A stretch of 64,000 nucleotides of DNA from Streptomyces sp. DH24 (lineage in GTDB: Bacteria; Actinomycetota; Actinomycetes; Streptomycetales; Streptomycetaceae), in NCBI RefSeq assembly GCF_029813775.1, contig NZ_JARVKW010000011.1:62001-126000 (forward strand), read 5' to 3'. Each line of letters opens with the position of its first letter. The stretch's first letter is position 1. The position numbers were made by a program, and so were the translations under genes. Of this stretch, positions 52,475-61,331 are shown one piece after another. A model generated the notes under the pieces. The model saw only the letters and a list, made by a program, of their open reading frames with translations. It did no database searches and had not been told where the DNA came from.

Positions 52475-54667
52475 ATGAGCCTCACGCCGTCCGTCCGCCG
52501 CCCGGCCGTCGTGGCCGCGCTGTGCGCCGTGGCCCTCGCCCTGACCGGGCTGACCGCCGCCGCCCCGTCCCCCGAACGCGTCGCCGCCCACCCCTACCAG
52601 GACCCGTCCCTGCCGGTGGCGGACCGCGTCGACGACCTGCTGGCCCGGATGACGCAGGCCGACAAGCTGGGCCAGATGACGCAGATCGAGAAGGACGCGC
52701 TGGCCGCGCAGTCCGACCTCGCCGCGTACCGCATCGGGTCGGTGCTCTCCGGCGGAGACTCCACCGTCAGCCCCAACAACGCCCAGACCTGGGCCGACAC
52801 CTACGACTCGCTCCAGCGGACCGCGCTCGGCACCCCGCTGGGCATCCCCATGATCTACGGCATCGACGCCGTGCACGGCCACAACGCGGTGCGCGGCGCC
52901 ACGATCTTCCCGCACAACATCGGCCTCGGCGCCACCCGCGACCCGGCACTCGTCCAGCGCATCGGGCGCGCCGTCGCCGAGGAGATGGCCGGCACCGGCA
53001 TCGACTGGGACTTCGCGCCCTGCCTCTGCGTGGCGCGCAACGACCGCTGGGGCCGCACCTACGAGTCGTTCGGCGAGAAGCCCGAACTGCCCACGGCGAT
53101 GGCCACGTTCGTCACCGGCATGCAGGGCGCCACGCTGGGCGCCGACCCCGCCTCGGTGCTCGCCACCGCCAAGCACTACCTCGGCGACGGCGGTACCACC
53201 GGGGGAGTGGACCAGGGCAACACGGAACTGTCCGAGGCCGAGCTGAGGTCGATCCACCTGCCGCCCTTCCAGGAGGCCGTGAAGCGGGGCGTCGGCTCGG
53301 TGATGCTGTCCTACAGCAGCTGGAACGGTGTACGGTCGCACGCCCACAAGTACCTGGTCACCGACGTGCTCAAGCGGGAGCTGGGCTTCTCCGGGTTCGT
53401 GGTGTCCGACTGGGCGGCCGTCGACCAGCTCGACGGGCAGACCGGCTTCACCGGCGCCGAGATCGCGACCGCCGTCAACGCGGGCGTCGACATGGTGATG
53501 GTCCCGCACGACTACAGGAAGTTCCTCACCCTGCTGCGCGGCGAGGTCGACGCCGGCCGGATCAGCGCCGCGCGCATCGACGACGCCAACCGGCGCATTC
53601 TCACCAAGAAGTTCGAACTCGGCCTGTTCGAACGTCCGTTGACGGACCGCTCGTACACCTCGACCGTCGGCTCCGCCGAGCACCGGGCGCTCGCCCGGCA
53701 GGCCGTGCGCGCCTCGCAGGTGCTGCTGAAGAACGAGGGCGGCGTCCTGCCGCTGGCGAAGAACGCGAAGCTGTTCGTCGCCGGCAAGTCGGCCGACGAC
53801 ATCGGCAACCAGAGCGGCGGCTGGACCCTCGGCTGGCAGGGCCGCAGCGGTCCCGTCACCGAGGGCACCACCGTCCTCCAGGGCATCCGCGCCGCCGCCA
53901 CCGACCCCTCCCGCGTCACCTACGACCGTTACGGCAACGGCGTCGACGGCAGTTACGCCGCCGCCGTGGCCGTCGTCGGCGAGACACCGTACGCCGAGAT
54001 GCGCGGCGACCGCCCCGGCGCCATGGGTCTCGACCAGGAGGACCTGGGGACGCTGGCCAGGCTGAAGGCGAGCGGCGTGCCCGTCGTCGTGGTCCTGGTG
54101 TCCGGCCGCCCGCTCGACATCGCCGCCCAACTGCCCGACTGGAAGGCGCTGCTGGCGGCGTGGCTGCCGGGCACCGAGGGCAACGGCGTGTCCGACGTGC
54201 TGTTCGGCGACCACGCCCCGACCGGCAGGCTGCCGGTGACGTGGATGCGCAGCGCCTCCCAGCAGCCCGTCAACGACGGGGACGGCAAGACCCCGCTGTT
54301 CCCGTACGGCCACGGTCTGACCTACGAGGAGCGGCCCGCCCCGGACCCGGATCCCACGCCGGAGCCGGGCGACAAGGCCTGCACCGCCCAGTTCAAGGCC
54401 GGTTCGTCCTGGTCCGGCGGATACCAGGCCGAGGTCACCGTCAAGAACACCGGCACCGGCCCGCTCACCGGCTGGTCCGTCGGCTGGGACCTGGGCGGCT
54501 CCACGATCACCAATCTCTGGAACGGCTCCCTGACCGTGGCCCAGGGCCGCGCCACCGTCCGCAACAGCTCCTTCAACGGCACGCTCGCGCCGGGCGCAAC
54601 CGCGTCGTTCGGCTTCACCGCGAACGGCACCGCGGGCACACCCGCCCCGGGCTGCGCCGGCACCTGA
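52475..54667 (+). CDS. Secreted GH3 beta-glucosidase-like enzyme with C-terminal CBM2
   Basis: A 730-residue exported enzyme. Signal peptide ends near AAAPSPERVAA. GH3 N-terminal domain about 50-370 with AKHYLGDGGTTGG and nucleophile D312 in GFVVSDWAAVD. GH3 C-terminal domain about 385-615 (VLLKNEGGVLPL, FPYGHGLTYEE). Pro/Asp linker, then CBM2 about 630-730 (CTAQFKAGSSWSGGYQAEVT ... APGCAGT). Most streptomycete beta-glucosidases for cellobiose are cytoplasmic GH1 or GH3; an exported, cellulose-anchored GH3 points to work at the fibre surface. No CebR-type box precedes it, so expression may depend on read-through. Confidence 0.9.
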   Translation: MSLTPSVRRPAVVAALCAVALALTGLTAAAPSPERVAAHPYQDPSLPVADRVDDLLARMTQADKLGQMTQIEKDALAAQSDLAAYRIGSVLSGGDSTVSPNNAQTWADTYDSLQRTALGTPLGIPMIYGIDAVHGHNAVRGATIFPHNIGLGATRDPALVQRIGRAVAEEMAGTGIDWDFAPCLCVARNDRWGRTYESFGEKPELPTAMATFVTGMQGATLGADPASVLATAKHYLGDGGTTGGVDQGNTELSEAELRSIHLPPFQEAVKRGVGSVMLSYSSWNGVRSHAHKYLVTDVLKRELGFSGFVVSDWAAVDQLDGQTGFTGAEIATAVNAGVDMVMVPHDYRKFLTLLRGEVDAGRISAARIDDANRRILTKKFELGLFERPLTDRSYTSTVGSAEHRALARQAVRASQVLLKNEGGVLPLAKNAKLFVAGKSADDIGNQSGGWTLGWQGRSGPVTEGTTVLQGIRAAATDPSRVTYDRYGNGVDGSYAAAVAVVGETPYAEMRGDRPGAMGLDQEDLGTLARLKASGVPVVVVLVSGRPLDIAAQLPDWKALLAAWLPGTEGNGVSDVLFGDHAPTGRLPVTWMRSASQQPVNDGDGKTPLFPYGHGLTYEERPAPDPDPTPEPGDKACTAQFKAGSSWSGGYQAEVTVKNTGTGPLTGWSVGWDLGGSTITNLWNGSLTVAQGRATVRNSSFNGTLAPGATASFGFTANGTAGTPAPGCAGT

Positions 54668-54709
54668 GCGAACCGCCGGTCCCTGGTCAGCCCGCCCCCG
54701 AACACCCTC

Positions 54710-54740
54710 GCCCGTCCGGTGGGAGCCGCCCCGGACGGGC
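54710..54740 (+). terminator. Terminator after the GH3 gene
   Basis: GCCCGTCCGG (54710-54719) pairs with CCGGACGGGC (54731-54740). Confidence 0.75.
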
Positions 54741-54753
54741 GGGGGCTCCAACG

Positions 54754-54787
54754 CCTCCGTCCCGCGGCCACCGGCCGGGGACGGAGG
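54754..54787 (+). terminator. Second hairpin after the GH3 gene
   Basis: CCTCCGTCCC (54754-54763) pairs with GGGACGGAGG (54778-54787), giving a tandem terminator. Confidence 0.6.
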
Positions 54788-54800
54788 GCACCCGCACCAC

Positions 54801-54843
54801 AGAACGGCAGATCCACCAGAACGGCAGATCCACAGAACCGCAG
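54801..54843 (+). repeat. 17-bp direct repeats before the LPMO gene
   Basis: AGAACGGCAGATCCAC at 54801-54816 and 54818-54833, with a partial third copy (AGAACCGCAG) at 54834. They lie 30-70 bases before the LPMO start, in the leader or promoter. Confidence 0.7.
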
Positions 54844-54871
54844 AACTGATCCTTTCGGGACAGGAGAGCCC

Positions 54872-55951
54872 ATGTCATTACGCACGAGACTCATCTCCCT
54901 GGCGGCAGTGCTGGCCACACTGCTCGGCGCGCTCGGCCTGACCCTGCTCGGTCAGGGCAAGGCCGAGGCGCACGGGGTGGCGATGATGCCCGGCTCGCGC
55001 ACCTACCTGTGCCAGTTGGACGCCATCACCGGCACCGGTGCCCTGGACCCGACCAACCCGGCCTGCCGGGACGCCATCAACCAGAGCGGCGCCACGGCGC
55101 TCTACAACTGGTTCGCCGTCCTCGACTCCAACGCGGGCGGGCGCGGCCCCGGTTACGTGCCGGACGGGAAGCTGTGCAGCGCCGGTGACCGGTCGCCGTA
55201 CGACTTCCGCGCCTACAACATGGCCCGCAGCGACTGGCCGCGCACCCATCTGACGTCCGGCGCGACCATGAAGGTCCAGTACAGCAACTGGGCCGCGCAC
55301 CCGGGCGACTTCCGGGTCTACGTCTCCAAGCCGGGCTACTCGCCGAGCACCGAGCTCGGCTGGGACGACCTGGAGCTCATCCAGACCGTTACCAACCCGC
55401 CCCAGTCCGGCTCGCCCGGCACCAACGGCGGCCACTACCACTGGGACCTGAAGCTGCCCTCGGGCCGCTCCGGGAACGCGGTGATCTTCATCCAGTGGGT
55501 GCGCTCGGACAGCCAGGAGAACTTCTTCTCCTGCTCCGACGTCGTCTTCGACGGCGGAAACGGTGAGGTCACCGGCATCCGGGGCGGCGGCAGCACGCCG
55601 AGCCCGAGCCCGACGACGCCCACCCCCGACCCGACGCACACCGGGTCCTGCATGGCCGTCTACAAGATCGTGAACTCCTGGAGCGGAGGCTTCCAGGGCT
55701 CCGTCGAGGTCATGAACCACGGCACGCAGCCGCTGAACGGCTGGGCCGTGCAGTGGAAGACCGGCGCCGGTACGAAGATCACCAGCGTCTGGAACGGTTC
55801 GCTGTCCACGGCCTCGGACGGCACGGTCACCGTCAGAAACGCCGACCACAACCGGACCGTCAGTGCCGACGGCACGACAACCTTCGGCTTCACCGCCACG
55901 TCGACGGGCAACAACCTGCCCGCCGGCACCATCGGCTGTGTGACGCCGTAG
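54872..55951 (+). CDS. Secreted cellulose-active LPMO (AA10) with CBM2 (CelS2-like)
   Basis: A 359-residue copper monooxygenase. The signal peptide ends AEA and the mature protein begins with H34 in HGVAMMPGSRTYLC, the copper-binding histidine brace. The second His is in SNWAAHPGDFRVYV. AA10 domain about 34-235, Ser/Pro/Thr linker (TPSPSPTTPTPDPTHT), CBM2 about 255-359. The HGVAMMPGSRTYLC start is characteristic of ScLPMO10C/CelS2, which oxidises cellulose at C1. Preceded by its own GGAGAG site and by terminators, so probably its own promoter; no CebR-type box seen. Confidence 0.93.
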   Translation: MSLRTRLISLAAVLATLLGALGLTLLGQGKAEAHGVAMMPGSRTYLCQLDAITGTGALDPTNPACRDAINQSGATALYNWFAVLDSNAGGRGPGYVPDGKLCSAGDRSPYDFRAYNMARSDWPRTHLTSGATMKVQYSNWAAHPGDFRVYVSKPGYSPSTELGWDDLELIQTVTNPPQSGSPGTNGGHYHWDLKLPSGRSGNAVIFIQWVRSDSQENFFSCSDVVFDGGNGEVTGIRGGGSTPSPSPTTPTPDPTHTGSCMAVYKIVNSWSGGFQGSVEVMNHGTQPLNGWAVQWKTGAGTKITSVWNGSLSTASDGTVTVRNADHNRTVSADGTTTFGFTATSTGNNLPAGTIGCVTP

Positions 55952-55981
55952 CCGTGACGCCGTAGCCCGTACGGCACGCCC

Positions 55982-56018
55982 GGGAGCGCCGCGCCGCGCC
56001 GCCACGCGCGGCGCTCCC
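55982..56018. terminator. Bidirectional terminator, 13-bp stem
   Basis: 55982-55994 is the exact reverse complement of 56006-56018, between the convergent LPMO and VOC genes. Confidence 0.85.
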
Positions 56019-56043
56019 CTCGTCGTCCCGGGGACGGCGCGCG

Positions 56044-56457
56044 TCAGCCCTGCGGCTGCGAGATGTTGACCATCCAGGGGATGCCGAACCGGTCGGTGCA
56101 CATGCCGAACACGTCGCCCCACATCTGCTTCTCCAGCGGCACGGACACCGAGCCGCCCTCGGACAGCTTCTCCCAGTAGCCGCGCAGCTCGGCGTCGTCC
56201 TCACCGCTGAGACTGACGGAGAAATTGTTGCCCGGGCTGTGGTCCATCCCCGGTGGGACGTCGGCGCCCATCAGGGTGAAACCGGCGGGGGTCTCCAGCA
56301 TGGCGTGCATGACCTTGTCGGCGTTCGGCGCGTCAGCCTGGCCGAAGTCGCCGTAGCTGTTGAGGGCCAGGGTGCCGCCGAAGACGTCCTGGTAGAACTC
56401 CATCGCCCGGCGGGCGTCACCGTCGAAGCTGAGGTAGGGATTGAGGCGCGAGGCCAT
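56044..56457 (-). CDS. VOC-superfamily protein (PhnB/glyoxalase-like)
   Basis: A 137-residue small protein of the vicinal-oxygen-chelate fold. NPYLSFDGDARRAMEFYQDV followed by FGGTLALNSYGDFGQ, then MHAMLETPAGFTLMGADVPP and MCTDRFGIPWMVNISQP are typical of the PhnB-like group. The ATG at 56457 follows a perfect AGGAGG. No catalytic assignment is possible from sequence. Confidence 0.9.
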   Translation of the reverse strand: MASRLNPYLSFDGDARRAMEFYQDVFGGTLALNSYGDFGQADAPNADKVMHAMLETPAGFTLMGADVPPGMDHSPGNNFSVSLSGEDDAELRGYWEKLSEGGSVSVPLEKQMWGDVFGMCTDRFGIPWMVNISQPQG

Positions 56458-56617
56458 GGGAACCTCCTGAAAATCGGGCGGGAAGCCGTTTTCGAGCACC
56501 GTAACGCGGGGCACCGACAACGGCCCGCCGCGCGAGGCCGCAGGGTGCGCCCGGGTGCGCCGGCAAAGCGGTGGGGTACCCGGGCGTCCGACCCGTCCGG
56601 CGGAGGAGTGGTGCCCC

Positions 56618-59005
56618 GTGGCCGAAGCACGTATCGACAACCCCTGGGGCGAGCGCACGCCGTACGGCCCCGGCACGGTCTGGCCGGCCCGCACCGACAC
56701 GCACCTCGCGGCCGGGCTCACCGAGGCCGACGTGGAGCGCTGGGTGCCGTCGGCCTCGGTGCTGCACTCCAACGGCGACGCCATGGACATCGCCGTACGG
56801 CAGGGCCGCATCGTCGGCGTCCGGGGCCGGGCCGCGGACCGCGTGAACCGGGGACGGCTCGGCCCGAAGGACCTCTACGGCTGGCAGGCGAACCACTCCC
56901 CGGACCGGCTGACCAGGCCGCTCGTGCGCGACGGCGGGCGCCTGGTGGAGTGCGACTGGGACACGGCCATGAACCGGATCGTGAACCGCTCCCGGGAACT
57001 GCTGGACGAGCGGGGCCCCGGCTCGATCGGCTTCTACACCACCGGCCAGCTGTTCCTCGAGGAGTACTACACCCTCGCCGTCCTGGCCCGCGCCGGCATC
57101 GGCACCAACCACCTGGACGGCAACACCCGGCTGTGCACGGCCACCGCGTCCGAGGCCCTGAAGGAGACCTTCGGCTGCGACGGACAGCCCGGCTCCTACG
57201 AGGACGTCGACCACGCCGACACGATCGCCCTGTTCGGACACAACATGGCCGAGACGCAGACCGTGCTGTGGGCGCGGGTCCTGGACCGCCTCGCCGGCGA
57301 CGACCCGCCCGCGCTGCTCTGCGTGGACCCGAGGCACACGCGCGTGGCCCAGCGTGCCGACGTCCATCTCGCCCCGCGCGCGGGCACGAACGTCGCCCTG
57401 CTCAACGCGCTGCTGCACGAGATCATCCGCACCGGCCGGACCGACCGGGACTACGTCGACGCGCACACGGTGGGCTTCGACGAACTCGCCGCGGCCGTCG
57501 AACCGTGCACGCCGCGCTGGGCCGCGGGCATCTGCGACGTGCCGGCCGCCGAGATCGAGCGGGCGGCGGACCTGCTCGGCGGCGCGCGGCGGCTGCTGTC
57601 GACCGTCCTGCAGGGCGTCTACCAGTCGCACCAGGCCACCGCCGCCGCCGTCCAGGTCAACAACCTGCACCTGATCCGCGGCATGCTGGGCCGCCCCGGC
57701 TGCGGCCTGCTCCAGATGAACGGCCAGCCCAGCGCGCAGAACACCCGCGAATGCGGCGCCAACGGCGACCTGCCCGGCTTCCGGAACTGGCAGAACGACG
57801 CGCACGTCGCCGAGCTGGCCGAGGTGTGGAACGTCGAGCCGGAGACCATCCCGCACTACGGGCCGCCCACCCACGCGATGCAGATGTTCCGCTACGCCGA
57901 GCAGGGCTCCCTCGGCATGCTGTGGATCTCCGGCACCAACCCGGCCGTGTCCCTGCCGGAACTGCACCGCATCCGCTCGATCCTCACGCAGGAGCGGCTG
58001 TTCGTGGTCGTGCAGGACCTGTTCCGCACGGAGACCGCCCAGCTCGCCGACGTGGTGCTGCCGGCGGCGACCTGGGGCGAGAAGACCGGCACCCTCACCA
58101 ACACGGACCGCACCGTGCACCTGTCGGAGAAGGCCGTCGAACCGCCGGGCGAGGCCCGCCCGGACCTCGACATCTTCCTGGACTACGCGGCCCGCATGGA
58201 CTTCCGCGACAAGGACGGCGGCCCGCTGATCGGCTGGCACGACCCCGAGTCGGCGTTCCGGGCATGGCAGCGGTGCAGCGCCGGGCGCCCCTGCGACTAC
58301 ACGGGGCTGAGCTACGACCGGCTGCGCGACGCCGGCGGCATCCAGTGGCCGTGCACCGAGGACGCCCCCGGCGGCACCGCGCGCCTCTACACGGACGGCA
58401 TCGACCACGCCCACCCCGACGTCTGCGAGAGCTACGGCAAGGACCTGGTCACCGGGGCGTCCGTGGAGGTGGTCGAGTACCGCTCCCTGAACGCCGGTGG
58501 GAAGGCGGTCCTCAAGGCCGCCGAGTACGTCCCGCTCCACGAGGACACCACCCCGGACCACCCCCTCCAGATGATCACCGGCCGTACCGTGTACCACTTC
58601 CACACCCGCACCAAGACCGGCCGCGCCCCCGAACTGAACGCCGCCGCCCCCGACGTGTGGGCCGAGATGTCCCCCGCGGAGGCCGCCCGGCAGGGGCTCG
58701 CCGACGGGGACCTGGTCCGGATCGGCACCCCGCGCGGTTCGGTGCGGGCCAGGCTGAGGCTCACCGCCATCCGCGACGGCATGGTCTTCCTGCCGTTCCA
58801 CTACGGCTACTGGGACACCCCCGAGGGCCACGGCCCGCCCGAACACGGCGGCGGCCGGGCGGCCAACGAGGGCACCGTCACCGACTGGGACCCGGTGTCC
58901 AAGCAGCCCCTGTTCAAGACGTGCGCGGCCCGCGTCACCCTCCTCGCCCGCCGCGCCGACCCCGGCGAGGACGCCCGCGGCACGCGCGAGGGAGGCACGG
59001 CATGA
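56618..59005 (+). CDS. Molybdopterin oxidoreductase without the N-terminal 4Fe-4S cysteines
   Basis: A 795-residue DMSO-reductase-superfamily protein resembling formate dehydrogenase or assimilatory nitrate reductase catalytic chains. Cys173 in GNTRLCTATASEAL is the likely Mo/W ligand. Pterin-binding segments include LFGHNMAETQTVLW and MLWISGTNPAVSLPEL, and C-terminal TGRTVYHFHTRTKTGR. The usual CxxCxxxC motif is replaced by S47-V-L-H50-S-N-G-D54, and the fourth position is G82 in GRLGPKD, so a conventional cluster cannot form. GTG start at 56618 with GGAGGAG upstream. Overlaps the next gene by 4 bases. Substrate and electron partner unknown. Confidence 0.85.
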   Translation: MAEARIDNPWGERTPYGPGTVWPARTDTHLAAGLTEADVERWVPSASVLHSNGDAMDIAVRQGRIVGVRGRAADRVNRGRLGPKDLYGWQANHSPDRLTRPLVRDGGRLVECDWDTAMNRIVNRSRELLDERGPGSIGFYTTGQLFLEEYYTLAVLARAGIGTNHLDGNTRLCTATASEALKETFGCDGQPGSYEDVDHADTIALFGHNMAETQTVLWARVLDRLAGDDPPALLCVDPRHTRVAQRADVHLAPRAGTNVALLNALLHEIIRTGRTDRDYVDAHTVGFDELAAAVEPCTPRWAAGICDVPAAEIERAADLLGGARRLLSTVLQGVYQSHQATAAAVQVNNLHLIRGMLGRPGCGLLQMNGQPSAQNTRECGANGDLPGFRNWQNDAHVAELAEVWNVEPETIPHYGPPTHAMQMFRYAEQGSLGMLWISGTNPAVSLPELHRIRSILTQERLFVVVQDLFRTETAQLADVVLPAATWGEKTGTLTNTDRTVHLSEKAVEPPGEARPDLDIFLDYAARMDFRDKDGGPLIGWHDPESAFRAWQRCSAGRPCDYTGLSYDRLRDAGGIQWPCTEDAPGGTARLYTDGIDHAHPDVCESYGKDLVTGASVEVVEYRSLNAGGKAVLKAAEYVPLHEDTTPDHPLQMITGRTVYHFHTRTKTGRAPELNAAAPDVWAEMSPAEAARQGLADGDLVRIGTPRGSVRARLRLTAIRDGMVFLPFHYGYWDTPEGHGPPEHGGGRAANEGTVTDWDPVSKQPLFKTCAARVTLLARRADPGEDARGTREGGTA

Positions 59006-59493
59006 CCGGCATCGCCCTCACCCTGCGCGCCCTGCACGACGGCGAACGCGGCCTGGAGCGCGACCTGTTGGCCGCCGCCGAGCGGCACCGCGCCGACCAC
59101 GAGATCCACCACGTCCTGACCGATCTCGCCCGCTGGTCAGGCGAGCACAGCACCGCGCTGGCCGAGACGGGCCGGGCCCACGGCCTCGACCTCGCCGGCG
59201 CGCGGGACGACGCGTCGCCCGGTGTCCTCGGCGTGCTGCGCGAGAAGGCGGCCGAGGCGTTCGGCCGGCGCCCGGAGGCGGGCCTGCTGCTCCTGCGGGA
59301 CCTGACGGACCTGCACCTGGCCGCCGCGCGCAACTCCCTGCACTGGGAGATGCTCGCCCAGGCCGCGCGGGCCACCCGGGACGACCGCCTCCTCGGCCTG
59401 GCCGGCTCCTGCCACCCGCGGACGCTCCGGCAGATGCGCTGGACCAACACCATGATCAAGGAACTGTCGCCGCAGCTGCTCACCAGCGTGTGA
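59002..59493 (+). CDS. Helical partner protein, ferritin-like, unknown function
   Basis: A 163-residue all-helical protein: ALHDGERGLERDLLAAAERH, HEIHHVLTDLARWSGEHSTA, LLLLRDLTDLHLAAARNSLH and WTNTMIKELSPQLL. Glu and His at helix positions such as EIHH and GEH are consistent with a ferritin-like four-helix bundle, though metal binding is only suggested. Its ATG overlaps the oxidoreductase stop (ATGA), so the two are co-translated and may form one system. Confidence 0.75.
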   Translation: MTGIALTLRALHDGERGLERDLLAAAERHRADHEIHHVLTDLARWSGEHSTALAETGRAHGLDLAGARDDASPGVLGVLREKAAEAFGRRPEAGLLLLRDLTDLHLAAARNSLHWEMLAQAARATRDDRLLGLAGSCHPRTLRQMRWTNTMIKELSPQLLTSV

Positions 59494-59527
59494 CCCGAGC
59501 GGTCCCCGTCGGCCGATTCGATCGATT

Positions 59528-59560
59528 GGACTGTTCGTCCAGCCGTTGGACGTGTAGTCT
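59528..59560 (+). promoter_or_regulatory. Nested palindrome upstream of the DauR-like gene
   Basis: GGACT-GTTC-GTCCA-GCCGT-TGGAC-GTGT-AGTCT: the inner GTCCA/TGGAC pair is perfect and the outer GGACT/AGTCT pair has one mismatch. It lies 33 bases before the start codon and is a candidate autoregulatory operator. Confidence 0.5.
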
Positions 59561-59592
59561 AAGGATCAGTCGGGCGGGCGGCAGGGGACGGG

Positions 59593-60357
59593 ATGAACGT
59601 GGAACGTGCTGTGGACGGCGAGCGGGACGCGATCCTCGCCGCCCTGCGTCCCGTCGTCGACGGGCTGGCGGCGACCTTCGGCCCCGTCTGCGAAGTCGTC
59701 CTGCACGACTACCGCCGGCCCGAGCAGTCCGTGGTCGCCGTCGCCGGCTCGGTCACCGGGCGGGCCGTGGGCGGCGCGATGAGCGAGATCGGCATGCGCG
59801 TGCTGGCCCACGGCGACGACGCGGGCGACGACCTCAACTACCTGACGCGGACGCAGGACGGCACCCCGGTGAAGTCGTCCACGATGGTCCTGCGGGACTC
59901 GACGGGCACCGTCTTCGGCGCCCTCTGCGTCAATCTCGACGTCGGTGCCGTCACCCGCGCCCACGACCTGCTCGGCGCGCTCGCGGGTGTCGCCGCCGCC
60001 CCCGCCGAACTGCCGGTCACCACCTTCGGCGACGACATCGACGCCGTGGTCGACGCCATCGTGGACACCCACCGGTCGCGCCAGGACGGGAGCTGGGCGG
60101 AACTCGACCGCGACCGGCGCCTGGAGCTGTTCCGCGCCCTGGACGCGCGCGGTGTCTTCGCCGTACGCCGCGCCGTCGAGCACGTCGCGACCCGGCTCGG
60201 CATCTCCCGCGCCTCCGCCTACAGCTACCTGGCCCGGGCGCGGACCGCCGGGCAGGACGAGGAAACCGACCGGAGAACGACCGGGACAGCAGACCGGAAA
60301 ACAGTCCGGGGAACCCCCAAGGCGAGCGACACCACCACTGCCGGAGGACACGCGTGA
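59593..60357 (+). CDS. DauR/YheO-like PAS-HTH transcriptional regulator
   Basis: A 254-residue regulator. A YheO-type PAS domain occupies about 10-130 (FGPVCEVVLHDYRRPEQSVV, VKSSTMVLRDSTGTVFGALC, VNLDVGA). A C-terminal helix-turn-helix at about 175-220 reads FAVRRAVEHVATRLGISRAS followed by AYSYLARAR, then a disordered polar tail of 35 residues. DauR proteins repress D-amino-acid catabolic genes (family knowledge). The stop overlaps the start of the dehydratase-like gene by 4 bases, so this regulator probably controls that enzyme and itself. Confidence 0.88.
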   Translation: MNVERAVDGERDAILAALRPVVDGLAATFGPVCEVVLHDYRRPEQSVVAVAGSVTGRAVGGAMSEIGMRVLAHGDDAGDDLNYLTRTQDGTPVKSSTMVLRDSTGTVFGALCVNLDVGAVTRAHDLLGALAGVAAAPAELPVTTFGDDIDAVVDAIVDTHRSRQDGSWAELDRDRRLELFRALDARGVFAVRRAVEHVATRLGISRASAYSYLARARTAGQDEETDRRTTGTADRKTVRGTPKASDTTTAGGHA

Positions 60358-61331
60358 CGACCACGACCCCGCCCGTCACCCTCGACGACGTCCGTGCCGC
60401 GGCCGCCCGGCTCAAGGGCGTCGCCCACCGCACCCCCGTCCTGCGCTCCCGCACCCTGGACGCGCTCGTCGGCGCCGAAGTCCACCTCAAGTGCGAGAAC
60501 TTCCAGCGCGTCGGCGCGTTCAAGTTCCGCGGCGCCTACCACGCGGCCTCCCGGCTGACCCCGGAGCAACTGACCAGAGGCATCGCCGCCTACTCGTCCG
60601 GCAACCACGCCCAGGCCGTCGCCCTGGCCGCCCGCGAACTCGGCAGCGCCGCCGTCATCGTCATGCCCGAGGACGCCCCGCCGTCCAAGCGGGACGCCAC
60701 CGCCGGCTACGGCGCCGAGATCGTCACCTACGACCGCTACAGCGGGGACCGCGTCGCCATCGCCGAGGCCCTCGCCGCCGAACGCGGCCTCACCCTCATC
60801 CCGCCCTACGAACACCCGCACGTCATCGCCGGACAGGGCACCGCCGCCCTCGAACTCCTCGAAGAAACAGGCGAGTTGGACGCCCTCGTCGCACCGGTCG
60901 GCGGCGGCGGGCTGATCGCCGGAAGCGCCACGGCGGCCAAGGCACTGCACCCCGGCATCCGGGTGATCGGCGTCGAGCCCGAGGCCGGGGACGACACCAA
61001 GCGTTCGCTGGAGGCGGGCCACCGCGTCAGCATCCCCGTCCCGCGCACCATCGCCGACGGCCAGGCCCTGCACATCCCCGGCGAGCTGACGTTCTCCGTC
61101 AACCGGCGGCTCGTCGACGCCGTCGCCCTCGTGTCGGACGACGAGATCCGCGCCGCCATGCGCTTCGCCTTCGAACGCCTGAAGATCGTCCTGGAGCCGA
61201 GCGGCGCCACCCCGCTGGCCGCGCTGCTCAGCGGTCGCGCGGGCCCGCCGCCGCGCCGAATCGGCGTGATCCTGTCCGGCGGCAACATCGACACGGAACG
61301 CTTCGCCCGGCTGTGCGCCCCCGACGCGTGA
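60354..61331 (+). CDS. PLP-dependent threonine/serine dehydratase-like enzyme (or serine racemase)
   Basis: A 325-residue fold-type II PLP enzyme. Schiff-base Lys is in GAFKFRGAYHA, AYSSGNHAQAVALAA binds the substrate carboxylate, VGGGGLIAGSA is the phosphate loop, and GVILSGGNIDTERF is the C-terminal cofactor motif. There is no regulatory ACT domain, so it is of catabolic threonine dehydratase or serine racemase type. Overlap with a DauR-like regulator favours a role in hydroxy-amino-acid catabolism. GTG start at 60354. Confidence 0.9.
   Translation: MTTTTPPVTLDDVRAAAARLKGVAHRTPVLRSRTLDALVGAEVHLKCENFQRVGAFKFRGAYHAASRLTPEQLTRGIAAYSSGNHAQAVALAARELGSAAVIVMPEDAPPSKRDATAGYGAEIVTYDRYSGDRVAIAEALAAERGLTLIPPYEHPHVIAGQGTAALELLEETGELDALVAPVGGGGLIAGSATAAKALHPGIRVIGVEPEAGDDTKRSLEAGHRVSIPVPRTIADGQALHIPGELTFSVNRRLVDAVALVSDDEIRAAMRFAFERLKIVLEPSGATPLAALLSGRAGPPPRRIGVILSGGNIDTERFARLCAPDA

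Noticed and set aside
52316..54751. A long minus-strand frame opposite the GH3 gene
   Set aside because: Antisense shadow; the GH3 frame has full motifs, a signal peptide and a CBM2.
56618..59005. Calling this a standard formate dehydrogenase alpha chain
   Set aside because: The four Fe-S ligands are missing and no FDH beta or gamma subunit or FdhD gene is adjacent.
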